From Anaerolineales bacterium (GTDB taxonomy: Bacteria > Chloroflexota > Anaerolineae > Anaerolineales > Villigracilaceae): DNA of 9,483 nt. The notes below the pieces were generated by a model that worked only from the letters and a program-made list of their open reading frames with translations, had not been told where the DNA came from and made no database searches. Below, piece by piece: positions 1 to 4,769 of this stretch. The stretch is from NCBI GenBank assembly GCA_029933275.1, contig JAOZOM010000063.1:1-9483 (forward strand), given 5' to 3'. Every line of letters starts with the position of its first letter. The stretch's first letter is position 1. A program made the translations under genes and the position numbers.

Positions 1-113
1 TGTCGTTTTGTCTTAAAAACTTCGCGTTCTTCCTGTCTTCGCGGTAAGAACAAGTCGTTTTTCACATTTCAAGACTTTTACAGGGTTTTCAGGATTAATA
101 AATCTTTCTCTTC
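1..113. other. Intergenic region at left edge with short 9-bp-periodic repeats
   Basis: No gene is visible here. The stretch lies downstream of the minus-strand lipoprotein gene and is cut by the window edge. It holds two short arrays of degenerate units about 9 bp long. One, at 20-45, is CTTCGCGTT, CTTCCTGT and CTTCGCGGT. The other, at 81-98, is CAGGGTTTT and CAGGATTAA. The octamer GTCGTTTT also occurs twice, at 2-9 and 54-61. A 6-bp inverted repeat, GTTCTT at 26-31 and AAGAAC at 46-51, could form a weak hairpin, but no convincing terminator with a T-tract was found. Confidence 0.5.
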
Positions 114-836
114 TTAAGTCTCCTTCCCTTTTCTCAACTTCTTCCATAAAAATTTCAAGACATCATCCGCAAATGGGAAGCCGAGAATCGCACCGATAAA
201 AGAGCCAATCGCCCCAACTGCTCGAGCAGGACCCGCTTTGAAGCCAAGAAAAGTAGTTGCTTCGATTTCAATCAATTGTGCAGAGAGGGTACGCCTCGTT
301 TCGATTCCGCCCTCTTTGGGGATAAAACGTAAATAAAGCCAAACCGTACCGCGATACTTCCCTGCTTCATCGGGGCTTAAGCTCCAATAGAACGTAACCT
401 TTTCTCCGGGTAAGAGCGGCTCGCTAATCATTTCGGCTGGCAAAACTTCGAGTCCCGCCATTGTTAGACGAGATTCAGCGATGAGCGTATGCGTCTCGTA
501 TAAATTGGGGATTTCAACCACCTCCCCGATGATTTCGTTGCCATCAATTTCTGCGGTCGGCGTGATATTCCCAAGCTCATCCATTTCAAGGGTCAGGCGG
601 ACAACATCGGAATCTCCGGCACGGATTTTGGGTGGAAACTCAAGCGTCAGGCGGCGTTGCTCCGAGATGCGCGGGATCGCGGTCGAGGCTTGTGTTGGAA
701 TGAGCAACTCGCGGGTTGAGAGCGGGGTCGGCTGCATCTCTGTCGAGGGTTCTTCCTCTGCTGGGGATGCGCCACAAGCCGAGAGCAAAAGCAAAAACCC
801 CAATCCAAATAAAAAAAGAAACCTTCTAGCTTTCAA
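114..836 (-). CDS. Lipoprotein of unknown function with C-terminal hydrophobic segment
   Basis: I chose a TTG start at 836-834, giving 240 residues. The sequence GGGGAGG lies six bases upstream as a good ribosome binding site, and the protein then begins M-K-A-R-R followed by a classic lipoprotein signal. A longer reading from GTG at 866 adds ten residues, runs through the ribosome binding site and spoils the signal peptide. The lipobox is L-S-A-C with Cys21. A Pro/Thr/Glu-rich linker follows (about 25-55). The next part, beginning near R-L-T-L-E-F-P-P, looks like a beta-rich domain and includes E-I-P-N-L-Y-E-T-H and P-G-E-K-V-T-F-Y-W-S-L. Residues about 206-223 are hydrophobic and glycine-rich, followed by a basic tail, so the C-terminus may also touch the membrane. 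The preceding small gene stops one base before this start, so the two are probably translationally coupled. I do not recognise the family. It is likely an envelope protein of the Anaerolineae; function unknown. Confidence 0.85.
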   Translation of the reverse strand: MKARRFLFLFGLGFLLLLSACGASPAEEEPSTEMQPTPLSTRELLIPTQASTAIPRISEQRRLTLEFPPKIRAGDSDVVRLTLEMDELGNITPTAEIDGNEIIGEVVEIPNLYETHTLIAESRLTMAGLEVLPAEMISEPLLPGEKVTFYWSLSPDEAGKYRGTVWLYLRFIPKEGGIETRRTLSAQLIEIEATTFLGFKAGPARAVGAIGSFIGAILGFPFADDVLKFLWKKLRKGKET

Positions 837-837
837 C

Positions 838-1008
838 TCAAACCTCCCCACAATAAATGAAGGCACTCGGCGTTGGCAACTGCAAATCAGCGGGCGGGAT
901 GGGGAGGGTGCGCCGCTCGATGAGCGTTGGCAAAGATGCCCAAATGAGCAAAGCCAATGAAATTAGCAAAATGGATAAAGCGAGGAAAAGGCGGAGTTTT
1001 TTTCGCAT
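838..1008 (-). CDS. Small single-pass membrane protein (56 aa), unknown function
   Basis: This 56-residue reading frame starts at ATG 1008-1006. It has a basic N-terminus (M-R-K-K-L-R), one strong hydrophobic helix at about residues 6-26, then a short proline-rich tail (R-T-L-P-I-P-P-A-D-L). It has no signal-peptidase or lipobox motif, so it is probably an N-terminally anchored membrane protein. It is the first gene of a two-gene unit: its TGA stop at 838 lies one base from the TTG start of the downstream lipoprotein. A perfect TATAAT sits six bases upstream of the ATG. The reading frame can be extended to TTG at 1023, but that extension would run through this -10 box, so I prefer the ATG. 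It may be a subunit or partner of the lipoprotein, but no function can be assigned. The coupling and typical membrane-anchor composition argue that it is real. Confidence 0.7.
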   Translation of the reverse strand: MRKKLRLFLALSILLISLALLIWASLPTLIERRTLPIPPADLQLPTPSAFIYCGEV

Positions 1009-1014
1009 GGCTCC

Positions 1015-1020
1015 ATTATA
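1015..1020 (-). promoter_or_regulatory. -10 box of the small protein/lipoprotein unit, probably leaderless
   Basis: TATAAT read on the minus strand, six bases before the ATG at 1008. Usual spacing would put the transcription start at or next to the A of the start codon, giving a leaderless mRNA. The hexamer 17 bases upstream (GGATTC) is a poor -35 match, so the call rests on the perfect -10. Confidence 0.5.
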
Positions 1021-1155
1021 CAAGATTTTTTGTGTTAGAATCCAGTTGAATTCACATTTTCATACTGCCCAGGGGCACACTCAGTTGTCAAGGTATAAAG
1101 CTTTTTGCTTTCCTTGGCAATTTTTTGTTTCTTGGGCTGGTATGGATTTTTTGAA

Positions 1156-1204
1156 TACGGAGAGTACGGGAAAAACTTTTTAAGCTTTCCCCGTGTAATC
1201 CGTA
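1156..1204. repeat. Imperfect inverted repeat in the tnaA leader
   Basis: TACGGA at 1156-1161 pairs with TCCGTA at 1199-1204, and ACGGGAAA at 1166-1173 pairs with TTTCCCCGT at 1186-1194 with one bulged C. Between the two stem parts is an internal loop of about four bases on each side, and the central loop contains AAGCTT. The repeat ends about 47 bases before the tnaA ATG, so in RNA it would be a leader hairpin. There is no T-tract directly after it, so it is not an obvious intrinsic terminator. It could be an operator, an mRNA stabiliser or an attenuation element. Confidence 0.5.
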
Positions 1205-1217
1205 CAGTTCGTGTACA
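1191..1217 (+). repeat. Degenerate 9-bp tandem motif (3 units)
   Basis: Three adjacent 9-bp units, CCGTGTAAT, CCGTACAGT and TCGTGTACA, share a CCGTG-like start. The motif resembles the array at 7255-7281 and overlaps the right arm of the inverted repeat upstream of tnaA. Confidence 0.4.
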
Positions 1218-1239
1218 AAATATTTTTGTCAATACAAAC

Positions 1240-1245
1240 AAGGAG
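1240..1245 (+). promoter_or_regulatory. Ribosome binding site of tnaA
   Basis: AAGGAG lies six bases upstream of ATG 1252. This strong site fixes the start, although the frame stays open for about 49 codons upstream. Confidence 0.85.
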
Positions 1246-1251
1246 AAAAAA

Positions 1252-2628
1252 ATGGCACAACATCCCCCCGAACCTTTCAGAATTAAAATGGTAGAACCAA
1301 TTCGCTTAATAGATAGCGCGGCGCGAGAGAATGCTCTTAAAAAAGCGGGCTATAACCTTTTTGCGCTCAAAGCCGAAGATATTTTTATTGATCTGCTGAC
1401 CGATTCCGGGACGGGGGCGATGAGCAACCGTCAGTGGGCAGCAATTATGCTGGGAGATGAGAGCTACGCGGGCGCACGCTCTTATTTTCGGCTTGATGAG
1501 GCGGTAAACGACATCTTCGGATTTGAACATTGGATGCCCACCCACCAAGGACGCGCCGCAGAGGGCATCTTGAGCGCGATTCTGGTCAAAGAGGGAAACT
1601 ACATCCCCTCGAATATGCACTTTGACACCACCGATGCCAATATCCGTTCACGTGGTGGCAGACCGACCAACTTGGTGATTGACGAAGCCTATGACCCCGC
1701 AAATATGCACCCTTTTAAGGGAAATATGGATATAGCAAAGTTGAAAGCCTTCATTGAAGAAATTGGTGCGGAAAATATCCCCTTTGGGATGATGACCGTG
1801 ACGAATAACGCGGGCGGTGGTCAGCCCGTTTCGATGGAAAATATGTGCGCGGTAGCAGATGTCTATAAATCTTATAATATTCCCTTTTTTATAGATGCGG
1901 CGCGCTATGCTGAAAACGCCTATTTCATCAAAATGCGAGAAGAGGGCTATGCAGAGAAATCACCTACAGAAATTACCCAAGAGATGTTCGCTCTCGCCGA
2001 TGGAATGACGATGTCTGCGAAAAAAGATGCGATTGTGAATATCGGCGGCTTACTCTGCATGAGAGATAATGACCTTTTTGTTCAAGCGCAAAACGAGCTA
2101 ATCATGCGCGAGGGCTTCCCCACTTATGGTGGTTTAGCCGGTCGAGATTTGGACGCGATGGCAGTCGGTTTACGCGAGGGACTAGAAGAAAGCTATCTCG
2201 CTTATCGTTTGAACCAAACAGCATATCTGAATGACCTTTTAATCGACGTGGGCGTTCCTGTGATCCAGCCCGCGGGCGGACACGCTATTTATATTGATGC
2301 GGGCGCACTTTTGCCTCATCTTTCCCATGCCGAATTCCCCGATCAGGCTTTGGCGGTGGAGCTTTATCGCGAGGGCGGCATCCGTGGCGTGGAACTTGGC
2401 TCGGTCATGTTCTCCCACGAAGACCCCGACACTGGCGAGATGGTTTATCCCGATTTAGAATTAGTCCGCTTGGCAATTCCGCGCCGCACCTATACCCAAA
2501 GTCATCTCGATTATATCGCCGAGACAATGAGCAAAATCGTCAAACGCGCCGACCAGATTGGCGGTTATAGATTTACTTATGCCCCGCAATTCTTGAAGCA
2601 TTTCACAGCAAAGTTTGAGCCACTATAG
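1252..2628 (+). CDS. tnaA: Tryptophanase (L-tryptophan indole-lyase), PLP-dependent
   Basis: The 458-residue product belongs to the beta-eliminating lyase family (tryptophanase/tyrosine phenol-lyase, usually 455-475 residues). These cytoplasmic PLP enzymes cleave tryptophan to indole, pyruvate and ammonia, or tyrosine to phenol. Family landmarks are in order: P-F-R-I-K (8-12), D-L-L-T-D-S-G-T (47-54), P-T-H-Q-G-R (96-101), F-I-D-A-A-R (213-218), the PLP lysine K258 in M-S-A-K-K-D, P-T-Y-G-G-L (290-295) and carboxylate-binding R406 in V-R-L-A-I-P-R. Four positions separate the two activities, compared with remembered Citrobacter TPL and E. coli TnaA sequences. D125 (TPL Thr124), V380 (TPL Met379), L382 (TPL Arg381) and H450 (TPL Phe448, E. 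coli TnaA His463) are all tryptophanase-like. It lacks the short insertion that E. coli TnaA has near residue 115, and in that region resembles TPL in length. The gene is monocistronic here, with no visible permease. It ends in TAG and is followed by a strong terminator. Confidence 0.93.
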   Translation: MAQHPPEPFRIKMVEPIRLIDSAARENALKKAGYNLFALKAEDIFIDLLTDSGTGAMSNRQWAAIMLGDESYAGARSYFRLDEAVNDIFGFEHWMPTHQGRAAEGILSAILVKEGNYIPSNMHFDTTDANIRSRGGRPTNLVIDEAYDPANMHPFKGNMDIAKLKAFIEEIGAENIPFGMMTVTNNAGGGQPVSMENMCAVADVYKSYNIPFFIDAARYAENAYFIKMREEGYAEKSPTEITQEMFALADGMTMSAKKDAIVNIGGLLCMRDNDLFVQAQNELIMREGFPTYGGLAGRDLDAMAVGLREGLEESYLAYRLNQTAYLNDLLIDVGVPVIQPAGGHAIYIDAGALLPHLSHAEFPDQALAVELYREGGIRGVELGSVMFSHEDPDTGEMVYPDLELVRLAIPRRTYTQSHLDYIAETMSKIVKRADQIGGYRFTYAPQFLKHFTAKFEPL

Positions 2629-2653
2629 ATATTGCGTATTGATTTTGAACACG

Positions 2654-2692
2654 AAAACACGGATGTCGCGAAAAATGCGACATCCGTGTTTT
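2654..2692. terminator. Bidirectional hairpin terminator between tnaA and the LCP gene
   Basis: A perfect 16-bp stem: AAAACACGGATGTCGC at 2654-2669 and its reverse complement at 2677-2692, with the 7-base loop GAAAAAT. The T-run on one side and A-run on the other let it act on both strands. It lies 25 bases after the tnaA stop and about 55 bases after the stop of the convergent LCP gene, so it fits both operon ends. Confidence 0.9.
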
Positions 2693-2746
2693 GCATTTCA
2701 AGTCCTATTTTTTTATGCACGGAAAGGTTAGAGTAATAAATTTTTC

Positions 2747-3910
2747 TCAACGCACATTCAACGCCTCTCGCATAATCGGCATAATCAAAGAGCGATTCGG
2801 AAGCAGGAGCATCGCACCAGTATAGGGTTCTGTCCAATCATAAACGGGACCGTACCCAATTGAATAGCGATGGATTTCTTGAGTTTTCACAAGCATCTTC
2901 GCTGCAGGGAGCAAGATGCCAATATCGCTAAAACCGATGTCGGTAGTGACGCTGTCTTTATAAATACGGTACAGTGCCGGGGCGCGTTTTAGCACATCAA
3001 AGCTCAATAAACGATAGCCAATCGCCTGAATGACCTCTTGTGCGCGGCGGAGGCGGTCAATATCGCTACTGGTATAACGCGAGCGGATATACCAAAGCGC
3101 GGTTTCTCCGTCCATGTGAACCGAGCCTTTGAGAACTTGATACCAGCCAAACCCTGTGCGGTAATCGGCGAAATCCTGAGTTACTTCCACATCAATCCCG
3201 CCGAGACTATCAACAATGATCATAAAATTGGAAAAATTCACCATCACATAATGATCGGGATAAACGCCAAAATTATATGCCATCGTCATCCCAAGTGTGT
3301 GGTAGTCGCCGTGCGCCATCGCGGTATTGATGCGTTGCATCGTCCAACCGGGGATGTAGACATAAAGATCGCGCGGGAAGGAGGTCAAGTTCACTGTCCC
3401 CGCGTTTTTGTCAATCGTTAAGAGAATAATCGTGTCGGTGCGGAAATCGGTGGAGTCGGGGCGAATATCAGACCCAAGCAAAAGGATATTAATCTGTTCG
3501 GCGGGCTGAGAAAGCATCCCGACCGGGAAGGGGATGGTGGTTGAGATTGGATAAAAATCAGGCTCCGGATAATCATCCCAAGTATTGCCGTTAAAATTAG
3601 GCGTTGCGATGGCATAATCGGGGTTGCTTTTTGTTGAGGAGAGTGCGGTATTGATTGCCCACGGGGTTAATGTAATGGTTGCAGATGTATTTTCGGGGAA
3701 ATTAACAGAAGGGAAAGGAAAAGGCGCACTTTCCGTATCAAGTGGGCTTTGATTAGGGAGAAAAGGAGTTGGGGTAGCCGTTCCTTGCGCGTTTGGCGTT
3801 ATCAATAGATACGGAAGAGACGGAACTGAGGCAGGGGGAGAACTTTCTTGACAACTTGTTAGGAAAATAAAACCAAGTGCAAGGAAGAAGAAACGAAAAC
3901 GAAGCACCAT
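2747..3910 (-). CDS. LytR-CpsA-Psr (LCP) family lipoprotein, cell-wall glycopolymer transferase
   Basis: The 387-residue protein begins with a lipoprotein signal ending in L-T-S-C (Cys20). A linker of about 110 residues rich in Pro, Thr, Ser and Asn follows, and then the LCP domain (about 139-305). LCP proteins act outside the membrane and move polyprenyl-phosphate-linked glycopolymers onto peptidoglycan. Visible family motifs are N-I-L-L-L-G-S-D-x-R (141-150), F-R-T-D-T-I-I-L-L-T-I-D (156-167), S-F-P-R-D-L-Y-V-Y-I-P-G (177-188), R-I-N-T-A (193-197), G-G-I-D-V-E-V (237-243) and A-L-W-Y-I-R-S-R followed by D-x-x-R-x-x-R (271-289). The arginines expected to hold the phosphates (R157, R180, R276, R278, R286, R289) are present. 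About 80 further residues follow the core. Anchoring by a lipobox instead of the usual transmembrane helix is unusual. The ATG lies two bases after the LysM gene's stop, with no clear ribosome binding site, so translation is probably coupled. It is the last gene of the operon. Confidence 0.9.
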   Translation of the reverse strand: MVLRFRFFFLALGFIFLTSCQESSPPASVPSLPYLLITPNAQGTATPTPFLPNQSPLDTESAPFPFPSVNFPENTSATITLTPWAINTALSSTKSNPDYAIATPNFNGNTWDDYPEPDFYPISTTIPFPVGMLSQPAEQINILLLGSDIRPDSTDFRTDTIILLTIDKNAGTVNLTSFPRDLYVYIPGWTMQRINTAMAHGDYHTLGMTMAYNFGVYPDHYVMVNFSNFMIIVDSLGGIDVEVTQDFADYRTGFGWYQVLKGSVHMDGETALWYIRSRYTSSDIDRLRRAQEVIQAIGYRLLSFDVLKRAPALYRIYKDSVTTDIGFSDIGILLPAAKMLVKTQEIHRYSIGYGPVYDWTEPYTGAMLLLPNRSLIMPIMREALNVR

Positions 3911-3912
3911 GC

Positions 3913-4761
3913 TTAGGGAACGGGCGTATCTGTTTCTGTAGGAGGAGGTGTGTCGGTTGGGACTTCTTCTGTAGCTGAGGGCGCAGGTGTAGAGGTTGGC
4001 GAGGAAGTCGGTGTGGGGGTCGGTGTGAAAGTCGGCGTAGGGCTATCTGTTCCGGTTGGGGCAATGCCCGTCTCTGTAGCGGTTGAAGTGGGAAGCGGCG
4101 TAGATGAGGTTGAGCTAGGCGAGGGTGTCATCGTTAGGGTGGGCGTATTGGTAAAAATAGGCGTACTCGTTGCCACGTTTGGTACATAGAGTTTTTGCCC
4201 TACTTTAATTTGCGTTGAAGAACCCATACAGTTTGCAAGTTGTAACTCGGCAACAGTTACTCGATACTTCAAACCAATCTGATATAAATTATCGCCCGCT
4301 TGCACGGTGTAGAAAACCCAACCAATGGGAGCACCGCAGGGGATGAAAGTCGCGGTGGGGGTAGGGGGAACGTAAATGCGCGTATTTGGGATTAGCCCCC
4401 CTCCGATAAGGCAATTGCCTTCTTTCAAGACGTTCGGCGTAACCCCATGCCGCGCCGCTACATTCTCTAGCGTGTCACCGATTTGAACGATATACGCTAC
4501 CCATCCGTTGGGGGGCGGGCAAGATGTTGGCGGGGGGAATGTTGCAGTAGCAGATAGAGACGCAATACTGGTGACAGAGGGAAGCAAGCCGGGGGTGGAG
4601 GACGCTCCCGCTTCACGCGTGGGGACGCGGGTCTCCGTTAAAGTAGCAGGAGGTTGGTTAATCCTGTTTTCTGCCAACGCTGAGGAAAGTCCCCCTAAAA
4701 TAAGCACAAGAGAAACTGCCGCAAAAAGAAGGCTGGAACCGAGTTGCCGTAAATTTTGCAT
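3913..4761 (-). CDS. Secreted protein with two LysM domains and a Thr/Pro-rich tail
   Basis: This 282-residue protein has a signal peptide (about 1-30, ending A-L-A), a Thr/Pro/Ser spacer, LysM domain 1 (about 89-132), a short spacer, LysM domain 2 (about 149-194), and a tail of about 85 residues made largely of Thr, Pro and Ser. LysM binds GlcNAc-containing glycans such as peptidoglycan. Both domains show V-Q-x-G-D-x-L at the start and Y-V-P at the end. Each carries one Cys before the domain and one in its N-C motif (C81/C117 and C142/C178). Both pairs are exactly 36 residues apart, which suggests one disulfide per module and an internal duplication. No catalytic domain is visible, so it is a wall-binding or scaffold protein. 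The ATG at 4761 is preceded by AGGGGA, which overlaps the TAG stop of the upstream kinase-like gene. The genes are eight bases apart and clearly in one operon. Confidence 0.9.
   Translation of the reverse strand: MQNLRQLGSSLLFAAVSLVLILGGLSSALAENRINQPPATLTETRVPTREAGASSTPGLLPSVTSIASLSATATFPPPTSCPPPNGWVAYIVQIGDTLENVAARHGVTPNVLKEGNCLIGGGLIPNTRIYVPPTPTATFIPCGAPIGWVFYTVQAGDNLYQIGLKYRVTVAELQLANCMGSSTQIKVGQKLYVPNVATSTPIFTNTPTLTMTPSPSSTSSTPLPTSTATETGIAPTGTDSPTPTFTPTPTPTSSPTSTPAPSATEEVPTDTPPPTETDTPVP
3916..4170 (-). repeat. Low-complexity Thr/Pro/Ser-coding tract
   Basis: The 3' third of the LysM gene is built from repeated ACN and CCN codons (T-P-T-P-T-F-T-P-T-P-T type). The opposite strand reads as G/T-rich repeats and gives a spurious Val/Gly open frame. 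Such tracts can change length by slippage. The encoded segment is probably an extended wall-spanning spacer. Confidence 0.65.
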
Positions 4762-4769
4762 TATTTCCC

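Larger units (their letters stand above)
1009..1251. other. Divergent intergenic region between the small-protein unit and tnaA
   Basis: This 243-bp stretch separates the minus-strand unit from tnaA. It holds the minus-strand -10 box, an imperfect inverted repeat at 1156-1204, a 9-bp-periodic motif at 1191-1217 and the tnaA ribosome binding site. I searched for a plus-strand promoter and found only weak candidates (TATAAA at 1094-1099 without a usable -35; TGGTATGGA around 1139-1146). The tnaA frame stays open upstream to about 1105, but this looks accidental. Confidence 0.6.

Noticed and set aside
481..1183. Two plus-strand open frames (481-960 and 857-1183) opposite the small protein and lipoprotein genes
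   Set aside because: They lie antisense to two genes that have clear signal sequences and coupled starts, and they show no recognisable domain or plausible membrane pattern.
1105..1251. Open frame upstream of tnaA coding an aromatic-rich stretch (L-G-W-Y-G-F-F-E-Y), reminiscent of a TnaC leader peptide or an N-terminal extension
   Set aside because: It has no ATG, no ribosome binding site and no stop before tnaA. The strong AAGGAG before ATG 1252 fits the family's normal N-terminus, and the aromatic codons come partly from the inverted repeat.
3950..4189. Plus-strand Val/Gly-rich open frame
   Set aside because: It is the antisense of the Thr/Pro codon tract in the LysM gene; it is compositional only and has no ribosome binding site.
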